Positions 46,050 through 58,095 of a DNA stretch of 64,000 bases are shown piece after piece (positions within the stretch are counted from its first letter, which is position 1; every line of letters begins with the position of its first letter). A model generated the notes under the pieces. The model searched no databases. It had not been told where the DNA came from and saw nothing but the letters and a program-made list of their open reading frames with translations. The stretch is from contig NC_065919.1 of assembly GCF_024586455.1 (NCBI RefSeq), forward strand, positions 21,756,017 to 21,820,016, given 5' to 3'. The DNA is from Bactrocera neohumeralis (taxonomy: Eukaryota; Arthropoda; Insecta; Diptera; Tephritidae). The translations under genes were made by a program, and so were the position numbers.

Positions 46050-46500
46050 TCCTAAGCCATTTAAGATACAATTGCCAAATTCACTCGGGTCAAATCTCTT
46101 AAGAACCGACACTGGAGAATTGCATGAAATCGTGTGGAAACAGCGCTAGCGCCATACTGCAGAGGCATTAAATTTTTCACCAGAGGACAATGTGCATGGT
46201 ATCGCCCACCTTTGGGTAAAAGTCTATATCTAAGACATTCATTTTGACATTTATCGGACCACAACCACGTGTACTACCCATATAACACAATTTAAAAATT
46301 CCTTTAGTTATTTCACTTCCCAGTCCACAAATCAAAAAGCAATTAATTTTATGAGACACAACTTCTTACGAATGGTGCCTTTAATGTATGCCACCTTATG
46401 ACCGAAAATTGTCCAAATCCAACCAAAACTGTTCAAGGTCGTAGGAGCCGATACGTGGACCCCAGTAGTTACAGTTGACTTTTTTCCGAAAAAACGGTCA
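46050..46500 (-). repeat. Possible non-coding interspersed repeat
   Basis: On the minus strand AACAGTTTTGGTTGGATTTG, GGTCATAAGGTGGCATAC, GTGGTTGTGGTCCGATAA and AGGTGGGCGATACCATGC have the style of DINE-like bodies (GTGGTTGTGAACCGATTT in the 6189 family). No ends were found. The family assignment is by resemblance only. Confidence 0.35.
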
Positions 46501-46635
46501 ATGTGTGAGATATATAAATGAAAGAATCTTTTCCCGATAATTATATGTCTGAATGACAAAAATTGGTGGAATCGAGTCAATACGAGAAATATTATTATAT
46601 TATAAAGGATAATCCCTATTAGTTGCCCTACTTTT

Positions 46636-46895
46636 TTAAAGAAAAAACTGAGACACTTCAAATTTATTATATACTACTACTACTATCATTTGAAAGAACA
46701 TTTTTTGGCATTTTTTTTTGAAGATTACATCCTTCAAATATTGGCAGCGGTTACGTCTCGGATGGTCAATCCGTTGATTCCAATTTTTCCTGACTTGTTC
46801 AAGCATTTCGACTGGTAACTGGCGAATGACACATGTGATGTTTTGCTGCAAGGCTTGAATCAAAGCGGGATTTTCTGCATAGACTTTAGACTTTT
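46636..46895 (-). pseudogene. C-terminal fragment of a Tc3/mariner-like transposase
   Basis: The minus strand reads KSKVYAENPALIQALQQNIT, CVIRQLPVEMLEQVRKNWNQ and RIDHPRRNRCQYLKDVIFKK. This matches the tail of a widespread insect transposase family that has a YADNPATIQALE-type block and ends RSRGxHLxxIIFK. A TTGAAGTGTCTCAGTTTTT and AAAGTAGGGCAAC stretch follows and resembles that family's 3' end. The catalytic domain is absent. Confidence 0.7.
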
Positions 46896-48329
46896 AGACT
46901 GCTCAGCTTACGATTTTCTTTTATTTCTTAAGTCCGCTGACAGCTTCTAACAAGGTTTTTTGCTAATTTTCTTTCATTACTTTGCCGTTTAGCATAAAAA
47001 GAGAGAAGAATACGAGCGTTAGTGACGCGTTAGCACAGTTTCCACAAAGTGGCGCTGAGCATAGACAGTTTTTCAACCTAACCACACTTTTCTACAGTAA
47101 ATACATACATATTTATGCAGTCGCATCAACTGTGTTGCACGCAAATGAGATGCAACATTTGCCGCCGTGACAGCCGACAGTAACAAGCCCAATAACAAAT
47201 ACAAACAACATAAAATGAATGCCAACACAACAAAAAGACTGAAGAATTGACTGAGGAGAAATAGAAAAGACACTCGACGCATTTGACGGTCATATTTACT
47301 TTGCTGGCGTGCGCTTTTTATAGTATTTCCAGCAAACCGTTAGAACTAAGTAAATAATTTTTTATTGTTATTGTAGTCAGTTGTCATTGTTGTTGTTGTT
47401 TTTACAACTAGCAACAATGTTTGTTGCCTATATTGTTGGCTGTAGTTACCTGCGGGCCACGCGGACTGCCTGACCTGCCGCTCGTTGCCACTGTTGCAGC
47501 TTCCCAAGCGCCAAATGCACGACAGGAAAAGCAGCACAGCAACAGTAACAACACAACAAGAATAGGAGAAACGAGACGAAACTGTTAAAATTATGCAATA
47601 CAACTAATGCCGCAAACATTTGCCATTCATTCACCTGTTGTAAGCTAATAACAACATAACGTGCGTGCGTGTGTGTGTGTGTGTGTGACTAGCGACGAAG
47701 CAAGAGGAAGAGCGAGCGTGTAACATAATACATACTTATTACAAAAACAATTTATATGCAAATTACGCATAGTAACGGCATGCCAATGCAGCAGCAGGAG
47801 GCAAAGCAACAGTTGTGGCAAGATTTGTGGCAACAATGGAATATCGCTGGAAAATCAACAAACAAATCGATTGCTGCTATGCAACAACGATTGGTAATCG
47901 TCACAGATAGGCCGCCATTGCTGTGGCGTCGGAAAATTGCACGCAATCACAAATACATATAAACAAACAAGCTTTGTGGCATACATAGTATGTATGTATA
48001 TAGTAGACAGCCATACATAAATATATACACACAAATATACACTTATCTTATACTTATCTATAAGTATAGGTTTGTGCTTTGTAGGTGTTGAAATAATGTT
48101 GTATTCGTGTTGCAGCCATCAGGCGGTGTTGTTGCAATTAACTCACTGTCAGACATTTGCCACAGTTTCCGCATTCAACTTGCAACCACTGTTGGTGAAG
48201 CGCCTCCATCGCTGGCGATTTTCACACAGCATTCAAGAGCATTAATTTAATTGTGCCTACTTATGATAACAACAAAAATAGCAACATTATTAGTGAGTTG
48301 CACATAAATTACGAAAACAACTGTAATAA
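46896..48329. other. Non-coding, probably unique DNA with microsatellites
   Basis: (GT)n at 47660-47688 and GTTGTTGTTGTT near 47390. A 68-codon plus frame at 47756 is Gln-rich because of GCAGCAGCAG and CAACA runs. No frame has a recognised domain. Confidence 0.45.
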
Positions 48330-48950
48330 TATCAGCGAACTAACTCAGTTTTTGAGATTTTAATCTGAAAATTTGCACACGTTCTTTTCTTACCAAGAAA
48401 TGGCTCTTTTGTCGGTAACGCCGATATTGGACCACTATAACACATAGCTGTCATACAAACTGTACGATCGGAATAAAGTGCTAGTAGGGAGAGCACTTTC
48501 ATTTGTAGAGATATCTTCTAGAAATTTGGCATGGGTTATTACCTAAAGCAGCGGTATAATCCCTGGAGAAATTGTTCAGATTGGATCACCATAGCATATA
48601 GCTGTCGCACAAACTGTAAGACCGGAATCAAGTGCTTGTATGAACAACTTTTTCATTTGACGAGATATCTTCCTGAAATTCGGCAGGAGATATTGCCTAA
48701 AGCAATGATGCAATTTTCAGAGAAATTTTTAGTTTGGATGACTATAGCATATAGCTGTCATACAAACTGAGCAATAGTAAAAAAGGGCTTGCATAGAAAA
48801 CTCTTTCATTTGTAGAGATATCTTCAAGAAACTCAGCATTTTTTATTATCTTAAGGAAAGATGAAATCTCTGGGGAAATTCTTCAGATCGGATCTTTATA
48901 TCATATAGCTGTCATACAAACCGAAACACCAGCTTTAAGACTTATAAAAA
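48330..48950 (+). repeat. ~150-bp tandem repeat family, four units
   Basis: CATAGCTGTCATACAAACTG and close variants at about 48441, 48595, 48749 and 48902, about 153 bp apart. Each is followed by a GGAATMAAGTGCTTG-like block, CTTTCATTTGTAGAGATATC (or GACGAGATATC), a GAAATTYGGCA block and a GAAATTNTTCAGATYGGAT block. The first unit is preceded by a head segment TTTGCACACGTTCTTTTCTT, shared with 38940 and 52640. The 79-codon frame inside is a repeat shadow. Confidence 0.85.
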
Positions 48951-50011
48951 TCTTTTGATTTGTTTTACCAATAAAAATGTTTAGTCAAGGAAAAATATTA
49001 ACAAATAAGTATACAATTTGAGAGCTATGGAATTTTACCTATCATTTGTGAAATATTTTCGAAAATCGTTTCACAAATTAATATTGGCAAAAGAATTAGA
49101 AAAATCCAGAAATCGATGCTGAGTCTGGTCAGATTATAGCTTCTGGAGTCTCAAAAAATGAAAAGCTTTACAAAAACTTATATGTGCATGCATAAAAATA
49201 TATACTTTTTGCTCATTTCCTACCATTTAAGACATTTTATATAGGAAAATTATATGATGGGAAGAAAAAGTTTGTTTCTTAAGTCTTCAGTGTGTTTTTA
49301 GAAAAACTTGTTCACGCACAATTTTTGTTTGATTTTTTTTTTACAAAAATGTTTTTTGTAGCTTTAAGCTACAAGATAAAGTTATGGAATAACGCTGCAC
49401 GTGTGCATATTATAAAATTATTAAATTTATGATATAGTTTAAACTTGTAATTTTTTACAATTTTTTTAATCAAATGATTTCTTCCTCTGAACTAAAAAAC
49501 AGAAAATATTTTTTGGCGAATTTATTTCGTAAATATGGATTGAGTAATCTTATCCGAACCTTCTGTACATTATTGATCGCACGATACACTTAATTTTTTA
49601 TATGAGAAAAGGTTGTTGAAAAGGAAACCCATGTAAGCCCTTAATTATTGATTTAGGAACGTCATATAAAATATTTTTTTATTATTATACCTTTTTTGTT
49701 TTTTGACTTATTTTTCATTTGTAATAATTTATTCTTATTCTGACTATCGAAACTTGTTAAAATCAATTATTGTTTCTAATTATACAAATTTTTTTTCGAT
49801 TCTTTTTGTTAAATATTTGCAATGCTATTTTTTTACTGGCAAATTTAATTTACAGATATTTTTCAGAAAAAAAAATAAATTTTTCTTGTAAAAAAATATA
49901 CTATAATACATATAATTTACATATATTGTGCTAAAATTTCAATAAAAAACTTAAAATATCAATCTCTTTATCAATGGTTAATAATAACTTGCTCTTTTCT
50001 CCTCTTAATTT
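48951..50011. other. A/T-rich, nothing recognised
   Basis: No gene, element or clear repeat. The 62-codon frame at 49703 is Phe/Tyr/Ile-rich from base composition. Confidence 0.4.
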
Positions 50012-50014
50012 CAG

Positions 50015-50610
50015 TAAATTCTGTCGTACAATCGCCTTTTCGACTTGTCATCGCGGAGCAGCCAATCAGTGGAAGTGTAATATAGCGCAACTCAAATTAA
50101 GCGGACTTCAATAAAGATGTCTGTATGTATGTGAGTCACTCAAGCATATAGTCAAACGGTAAATGCTTAAAGTCGAGCATATTGCCAACGTTTTCTCACT
50201 GTTCCGCATTCGCTTCGAACAATATCGCAAGCAAAAGTGAAATTCTCAGTGTTATTATTTGGTGCATAACAAAATGAATAAGCAATCAGTAATGGATAAA
50301 TAAATAGTGTCAATAAAATTGTATGCAAACTGTGTGGGCAAAACAAAACGTAAAAATGAAGTCTTGTCAATGAAGCAAAAGAGTGGAGAGTTAACAACAA
50401 CAATAGCGCAAGAAATATAAGTGGAAATGCAAATAAATAATAAATAAATAAATGAAGTTACAGTGAGCTTATATACATATGTATGTGTGTAGATGTAAGT
50501 TTATGTAGAGAAGAATATTGTGCAATAGAGCAGAGCGGGCAATAAATCAAAGTGAAATAAGAAAATATTATAAAATAGCATAATAAAGCGATATCAGCGC
50601 ACACTTGCAA
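50015..50610 (+). other. Possible untranslated exon, plus strand
   Basis: Preceded by a pyrimidine-rich CTCTTTTCTCCTCTTAATTT CAG (CAG at 50012-50014) and ends AAGCAA-like TTGCAA|GTAAGTG (donor GT at 50611), a strong donor. The interior has dipteran 5'-leader texture: CAAGCAAAAGTGAAATTCTC, AACAACAACAATAGCGC, AAATAAATAATAAATAAAT, and no long frame. The TCAGT at 50012 could instead be an initiator. It would be non-coding. The gene is not in the window, and only the signals and composition support this. Confidence 0.35.
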
Positions 50611-51261
50611 GTAAGTGAATGTACAGACATACTTATTTCATAAAATTATATGAGTAGTTATTTTTAAAAATTCATAAAAATTATAAATTTAGAATATATT
50701 GATATATTTTATATTATATTCTAAATTATTAACTGTGCGATATTTTATTCTATTTTATTTTTTCTGATTTTAAACATTGACTATATTAATTTTTATGTTA
50801 TAATTTTTCTAAAAGAAACTCAGTTACCATTTAATAATCAGCGAAACCAAAAACCTGTGGTATTTTCTTACATTTTTGCTTAATTTGGTCAATGAAATGG
50901 CATGACACGTTATCTTATGGTTTGGTTAGATGAGGTTATGAAGGCTGGTCAACCGTGCTAGTGGCGGGATCTTTGTGAAGTCAGATGGAGATTCCTATAG
51001 TTGGATATTAACGCTCAACAAAGCGTCTTAGACCTATCTCTAAGTTGCTTAGGTGCTTCATTTTCATTTCCAGTATGTCAGCTCCTAGCTACTTTAGCTT
51101 TGATCTAACAAAATCGCCATATTCCAAGTGTTGAGATGGTTCTATCTTATTTGCTTCCAATCAGCTTTTGCTACTGGCGTGCAGCTGACTGAGACGCTTG
51201 AGACCCCAAGTGCTTTAATGTTCCACTCAGTCCTTCAGCCTGTGTTGTGGCAACTAATACA
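50611..51261. other. Non-coding, possible intron
   Basis: A/T-rich to 50900. 50930-51260 is GC-richer (GGTCAACCGTGCTAGTGGCG, CTATCTCTAAGTTGCTTAGG) and may be a degraded element, but I cannot assign it. Confidence 0.35.
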
Positions 51262-51833
51262 CTTGTGGCCACGCAAACCTTGCCACTAAAGTTTCTTAAT
51301 TTTTTTCGAATTTTTTCGTTCGTTCGGGATTTTCTTCAATTTTGTTTTTTTTTATGTTTTTAGTAAGCATAAGAAACTAAATTATATTACCTAATTATAA
51401 TAATAGTTTTTAATTTATTACGTGTAATGAGTAAAACACAAATTCTTTTCTCTGCTTATACAAATTTGTTGTTTTTGAAATAATACACCGACTTAATTTT
51501 GTGTTTCATTAAAAAAAAAATAAAATAAAATAAAATATTAATTTTAATTATAGTGTAAATGAAATTAAATTAAAAAAATAAAAATATAATTTTTTCATCG
51601 GATGTCAGTCTCTTACATTTCGAGTTCATTTTGTAAAGCTCACTATCTTTCAATTGATTAATCTATAGCTAAATGTGTTTTGTTTTTAATTTTTAATATT
51701 TTTGTTTAATAACATGTCATTAACTTATTTCTAAATAAAAAATTTCTATACCGCAAAAACTACCGCTATAAAGTGTAGTCAAATATGCACAATACTTGAG
51801 AATTTTGAGTGGTAAGGTTTGCGTGGCCACGAG
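51262..51833. mobile_element. Possible inverted-repeat element (26-bp ends)
   Basis: CTTGTGGCCACGCAAACC TTGCCACT at 51262-51287 is inverted at 51808-51833 with two differences. The 520 bp between is A/T-rich with no frame. No target duplication is evident. A small non-autonomous transposon is likely; a chance pair of this length is not. Confidence 0.55.
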
Positions 51834-52639
51834 TGCAGCACTCAAAACTCAGAACTATACAGATAATAAGACAGCAGCTTTAAATATTTATATCTTTGCT
51901 GGCATATGGAATGAACAAACATCTATTGATATCGATTTCTATTGACTGGATCGTGGACATACATTGGCGTCTTACGGATCTGCAATGAACTTTTGTTTGC
52001 CTAGACATGACGATTTTGTGTACTAATGTCATCAGACAAAGTTTATTAAGTTAAAAGACTACTTCTTAAAGTCCTACTTCTTTTATTACTTTTATTATTA
52101 TTTTATTAGTATTTTTTCGACATAAAGCAATTCATAGTTTCAATTGTAATAAATTGAAAAACTCAATCGGTTAGTGATTGCATGTCCAAATAAAATTTTT
52201 ATATGAAAAAAATAATAATTGTGTAATGCAGAAGTGAATCATTTCTAATACGAATCCCATTATGTGAAGTGAAATATTTTGCGAAATTTCTAATGGATAT
52301 CAGGCGTATTAGCTGGCCAACCACCATCTGGCTATATAATATGAGCTTCAAAGATAGAGAAATGTCTTCCTCACTAATCAATGGCGCTTCAAATGGTTTC
52401 ATCTATTAAATAAAAAAAAAATATATAAAAAAAATCTATTAAAAAAAACTATTTATCCTGTAAAATCAACTAAAAGAATAAAGATTTTTACGGATATTCG
52501 GTACATGGCGGCTTCAGGGGAATAAAGAGAGAAAATTAACTTAAGTGAGAGTAACTATCTGTGACAAAAAACATGCTTTTTTCATAATTCAATATAATAT
52601 CCTGCACAAATACGAATTATTCCTTACAAAAACTTGACA
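51834..52639. other. Non-coding, nothing recognised
   Basis: No repeat, gene or element defined; the minus frame at 52199-52402 has no motif. Confidence 0.4.
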
Positions 52640-53240
52640 TTGATCGGTCAGTGTGTAAGGTAACTAAATGTTACAGTGGTCCGATAACGGTAGTTCCGAC
52701 AAATGCACAGTTTCTTGGGAAGAAAAGAATGTGTGTGAAATTTCAGAACAATATCTCAGAAACAAAGAGACTCATATATACAGACTATATTTAATGTGTT
52801 TAGTTATCATCTTCAGGCTATAACATATTAAAGTTTTAAATCTATGTCAAAAATCGGATTCGGAGAAGCCAAAAACGAAATTTAAAATTTTGAGTAAATT
52901 TAATTTTTTTTTAAATGACGCCGTTTACTCACTACTTTTTTGATTGTAGGTGACCTACACTACGGAAATATCTTATAAAGAATTTTTTTTTTTACCTACC
53001 CAAGATTTTTTCAGATTCCAGCTAAGGAAAGGTTAGGAATCGGGGAGATCACGTGTGACTCGAAATATCTTACCGTTTTTATACGAGTTGTCTATCGCTC
53101 GGATAAGATAGACAGTTAGATAGACATTCAGATATCAGTTCATATGCTCATGCTGATAATTATGATATACATAACTCTATATTAGCTTTAGGCTTTATAA
53201 AACCTTCGGTGAACTAGATTTTATTGTATACCTCCTCGTC
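52640..53240 (-). repeat. Relative of the ~150-bp repeat head plus DINE-like tail
   Basis: On the minus strand 52800-52650 reads CTGAGATATTGTTCTGAAAT, TTCACACACATTCTTTTCTT, TTTGTCGGAACTACCGTTAT and CGGACCACTGTAAC, matching the head segment of the 48330 repeat. 53090-53230 contains AGATAGACAGTTAGATAGAC and later CTTTAGGCTTTATAAAACC on the plus strand, recalling DINE-like cores. How the two parts relate is unclear. Confidence 0.5.
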
Positions 53241-53539
53241 ACCTAAAATGCAAAACAATGAATCATAAAAAAAATCGAAAATCACTATCAGGTATAATAA
53301 CCAATATATAATCATTTTATAACCAAAACTCACATTCTGTTTCAATATGAGTGTGTGATAACCAATATATAACCAATACGCAAACTGTTTGAATATGAGT
53401 AGTTTCTATGATATCGTTCTTCCTTCGCCTGTACACTTATTAAAAGTGATGTTAAGTTATTTTGTATTTTAGGTGACGATATGTATAAATAATAGTAATT
53501 AAATTAAATTATTAAATACTTTTTTCTCTTCCTTTACAG

Positions 53540-54467
53540 AAAATAATCTTTTTGAAAAGCATAATAAACAGATATATAAAAGCGATCGAAAATCATATGC
53601 AATATCTATACGCAATACAAACAAAACAAAAGGAATAAATATTCAAACGACAACAACAACAAAAAACAACTAATAATGTTTTCACAAAAGCCATAAACTA
53701 CCAACAAAGTAGCAAAAATTTCGCCAACGAAAAGTGCAACTTTTCGATTTCTTTTGACGACAGCAAGCAGCGGTAATTAAACGGCAAAAACAAAGCAAAC
53801 AAAAAAACCAATCTGCAACATGCCTCCCACAGTTTGCTAAGTGCCTACGAAGTTGTTGTGCAACGATCGTTAAACGCAAAGCTAAGAAAGTGTGCAATTT
53901 ACCGGCGCGTGTTGCATTTTTTTGAGCGATTCGCCTGACAACAACTACGCCCAAAAAACAGCGGGAGCTAAGAAATTGCAAGAAAATTGATAATTAAAAT
54001 TTTTAGCAAAAAAAAAAAAAATAATAATAATAATACGAATAAAAAGCTGAGCAGCCATCAACCGCATAGAGTTAAATGCATTAATTGCGCTGGCGTAATT
54101 GCAGCAATTGGCGTCAGCAGCAGACAACAATAGCTCGTTGCAACAGCACGTTGCTTGGCGGTTGAACGCGAACATCGGCGACACTTTGAAACAGAGCGTC
54201 TACTCACAGTCGTCACAAACACCGTCAAGCTCCTTCGATTGGTGCAACTCTTTGTCGCCTACAACGCGCGCGTGTCTTTAAGTGTGTGCGTGTGCATGTG
54301 CATTTGTGTTAGTGCGTTTTTTAATTGTTGTTTGGCGTGCTGCTGTCATACTAATTACCTTACCACACACTGTTGTCGCAAGTTTTCGTCATAATTTTAA
54401 AACAAGTCACCGTTAGAATGGCCACATTTGCTTGAGGCACATTGCGGAGCAGCGGATCTTCCTTTTG
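53540..54467 (+). other. Possible untranslated exon, plus strand
   Basis: Preceded by CTTTTTTCTCTTCCTTTACAG (acceptor AG at 53538-53539) and ended by CTTTTG|GTGAGTAG (donor GT at 54468). The interior is CA-rich and GC-richer than its flanks (CGACAACAACAACAAAAAAC, AACGGCAAAAACAAAGC, GCAGCAGACAACAATAGC), typical of dipteran 5' leaders. Multiple short frames and in-frame stops argue against coding. It could be spliced to the candidate exon ending at 50610, giving a ~2.9-kb intron. Inference from signals only. Confidence 0.35.
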
Positions 54468-54911
54468 GTGAGTAGTGAAACAACATACATACATATATTC
54501 CGATACATTTAAACAATATACCAGCATACATTTAAGCAATATCTGAGCCATTTAATTTATAACCGATACGTTTAAACAATATCCGATACATTTAACCAAT
54601 TTATACTAAAAAGTCTCTAAGAAACATTTCCTTCTAATGAAAAGGTTCTACTTCGAAACTTTTGGAAAATTTATATAAACACAATTATTTCAGGCTACTA
54701 ATGAGTACTTGAGCCTCGCTTTGCAGTTAGAATGCAACATTTTAGCCATATTCAGTCTGATTAATTCGAGTATTGAAGCTTCTTTGGCAATCTATGCAAA
54801 AAATATTAGTTGGAGATAACAATATATCTCAAGTATTATGTGTGTTCGTGTCGTATCCGAGAAGCTTTCAGATCTTGCAGATTGCAACATAACTTAGCCA
54901 TATTTTAAGTA
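54468..54911. other. Non-coding with short degenerate repeats
   Basis: 54495-54600 repeats CGATACATTTAAACAATAT-like phrases four times (ACATTTAAACAATATACC, ACATTTAAGCAATATC, ACGTTTAAACAATATCC, ACATTTAACCAATTTA), a small tandem repeat of about 35 bp. Confidence 0.55.
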
Positions 54912-55830
54912 CAAGTATAAGTATAAGTATAAGTATAAGTATAAGTATAAGTATAAGTATAAGTATAAGTATAAGTATAAGTATAAGTATAAGTATAAGT
55001 ATAAGTATAAGTATAAGTATAAGTATAAGTATAAGTATAAGTATAAGTATAAGTATAAGTGTAAGTATAAGTATAAGTATAGTATAAGTATAAGTATAAG
55101 TATAAGTATAAGTATAAGTATAAGTATAAGTATAGGTATAAGTATAAGTATAAGTATAAGTATAAGTATAAGTATAAGTATAAGTATAAGTATAAGTATA
55201 AGTATAAGTATAAGTATAAGTATGAGTATAAGTATAAGTATAAGTATAAGTATAAGTATAAGTATAAGTATAAGTATAAGTATAAGTATAAGTATAAGTA
55301 TAAGTATAAGTATAAGTATAAGTATAAGTATAAGTATAAGTATAAGTATAAGTATAAGTATAAGTATAAGTATAAGTATAAGTATAAGTATAAGTATAAG
55401 TATAAGTATAAGTATAAGTATAAGTATAAGTATAAGTATAAGTATAAGTATAAGTATAAGTATAAGTATAAGTATAAGTATAAGTATAAGTATAAGTATA
55501 AGTATAAGTATAAGTATAAGTATAAGTATAAGTATAAGTATAAGTATAAGTATAAGTATAAGTATAAGTATAAGTATAAGTATAAGTATAAGTATAAGTA
55601 TAAGTATAAGTATAAGTATAAGTATAAGTATAAGTATAAGTATAAGTATAAGTATAAGTATAAGTATAAGTATAAGTATAAGTATAAGTATAAGTATAAG
55701 TATAAGCATAAGCATAAGTATAAGTATAAGTATAAGTATAAGTATAAGTATAAGTATAAGTATAAGTATAAGTATAAGTATAAGTATAAGTATAAGTATA
55801 AGTATAAGTATAAGTATAAGTATAAGTATA
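54912..55830. repeat. 919-bp hexanucleotide microsatellite (AAGTAT)n
   Basis: About 153 copies of AAGTAT with few flaws: GTGTAAG near 55059, a slipped unit (AAGTATAGTATAAG) at 55078, AGGTA at 55134, ATGAG at 55224 and two AAGCAT units at 55706-55716. From about 55230 to 55703 the tract is uninterrupted. The long frames it creates (Tyr-Thr, Ile-Leu and Ser-Ile dipeptides) are artefacts, not proteins. Confidence 0.98.
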
Positions 55831-58095
55831 GAATTCGAGTCCATTCTGGTTATGAAGACTCAATTATAGTAAGATTGTAGACGGAATTCAAGAAGTTGAT
55901 AACCTCTACTATTATTGGAACGAAAAGAACTCCCTTAAGCTTACGACAAATATAAAAATTTCTATAGCTTGAATTTGAATCGGCTATCATGCTATATATC
56001 CGTAGATGCAAAAAGTCATAACCAACTTTCGACGAAAGCCCAGCTGAGAAAGTAAACCAATTTTCGGAGAGAGTTACCCACTGCTTCATCATTCCATTAA
56101 CTTAGTACATGAGTATTAGTATTACTAACTGCTTACCGATCAAAAAAGGGTTAGATTGCCGGGATGGCAGTGTTTAGCCGGATAAAAACCACATCAATTG
56201 ACGTCGAATTGTTGTGAAAAAACAAGCTTCAGTAAAATTAAAGCCGCTGGTCTGATAATATGATGACTTAGTGAAGAGAGTATGCATAAATATTCTATGG
56301 AGAAGAATATTATATTATAATAAGAAATTGTATTTAAATTTTTACTTTTCTCAAAACTGCTGAAAAGTAGGTACTTACAGAGTATTGGATGTCTACCCAG
56401 TTCTCTATTGTCAACTCGGTAGGTCTCATTTACAAAACTTTGAATTGACTTAGATTTGAAATTAGGTTTAAGATTTAAAAGTGGACTGGCGTAATATTCA
56501 AGTTTTGTGATTCCCACATTCCACTTGTGTCATTAAGTAGACAGGCCTGTAAATTCATAAGACACATAAACCATTTCTGTTAATTTTTTTCATTGATTTT
56601 CGCAATATCGCAAAACTTTGCAATGGCAAGCTAATTTGTTAAGCGATAAACCATTTTGTACAGCAATAAAAGTTTCATAAAAATATTGCAAAGTTAATTA
56701 AGTAGAACCGCAATAAAAACACATTTATGTTTGTGTGCCAGTTTCCACAGATAAACTAAAGCTATAGTGGATGCGAAAAGTGCTTGGCTACTTGAATACT
56801 TAAGCGCTTTTATTAACATATTACTGTGCGCAGCTAAAGGGCTGTGAAATAAGGTGGCCAACTAAAAATATTTTTTTAATAAAATTTTTTGTCTTTATTT
56901 TTTTTAAATTTTTTTATGTTTTTTTGTGTATACTTTGGGTTGTAAACAGCTATCATCAAATGTTAAAGCAGCTGTAGGTGCCTGTCAGCTTTTTAGGCCA
57001 CTGTGTTGAGCAGATTAATAGCAGAATCATTTATTAGAAGTGGACGTGTGCTAATTAAACAAATTGTCATAAAAAAAGAAAAAAATAGTAACACAAATAA
57101 CTCGCCCCTTATAACAATATCGTAAAAAAATTACGAGTGAAATACTACTTTTTCAATTAAAATAATTTTAGGTTAATTTAACAGTTTTTATTTTCGTTGA
57201 AACATTTTAGGTAGTAATTTGGTTATTCTGTAGAAATTAAGCAGAAACACATTTTAAAATATTACGAACTCAATTTCACAATTAATTCCGAATTAATTAA
57301 TTAAATGTTGATTTAGCTCGAAATTGTAGGCATAACATAAGCCAACCAAGAAGGCTTTGTTCAAAAGACTTAAGCGACAAACTCGCGATAATTTATCTCG
57401 AAACATTACACACTAAAATATCAAAAATAAATCGTCAAAAATAAATACAACACCCAAAGTTATAACCTTATTATCACATTTTTGTATATAATTGTAACCG
57501 TAATTAAATATTGCATCAATGATTTTAAAAATTATTTTAATTTAATTTTAATTTTATTTAAACGTAGAGACCTTCATGGAAGTTGCAGACAATAAATATA
57601 CACAATTTTTAAGCATGACTATTACACCATGTGGTATATAAAATCCACCACTAAAGAAAATTGTTCAAGGTATTGTAAATTTCACGCTATAATCAGCGAT
57701 TGTTAAGGCTTAAGCCCAGCTTATTAACCATTAATATAGGTAGTCAAAATCTCAAATTTTAAAACCGAAATGGCAAAGTTTAAAATAGTTTAAAAAATGG
57801 GTGTTAAAATTACTTTATATACTTTTAATTGATGTTAAAATTACTTTATATAGTTATATTTTTAATGACTTCAAAATCAATAGACTCTAACAGAGTTGGG
57901 TTGCGAAAGAAAATTTTGTCACGCTTGCTATTTTTCTTTGAAGTAAACGATATTACACTCGGACGACTTAAAAAAAATTAGAAATATTAAAATAATGTAG
58001 ACGATTGCCAGCTGCTAGAAATTTAAAAATATTGCTCAACTAAGGCTATTATCAGTACAACAAAAAATCTGTAATAAAGTTTATAAATTATTGTA
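55831..58095. other. Non-coding; one inverted 42-bp-type unit at 57365
   Basis: No gene is supported; minus frames at 55850-56517 lack motifs. At 57365-57392 TCAAAAGACTTAAGCGACAA then ACTCGCG is the inverse of the minisatellite unit at 29.1-29.5 kb. The plus strand here reads SKDLSDKLA and stays open for 26 codons (to a stop near 57440). Confidence 0.5.

Noticed and set aside
46332..46661. 109-codon minus-strand frame as a gene
   Set aside because: It runs across a non-coding repeat-like segment and the 3' tail of a transposon; no domain.
54868..55869. Three long open frames (Tyr-Thr, Ile-Leu and Ser-Ile dipeptide proteins)
   Set aside because: They are the reading frames of a hexanucleotide microsatellite; no start context, no other sequence.
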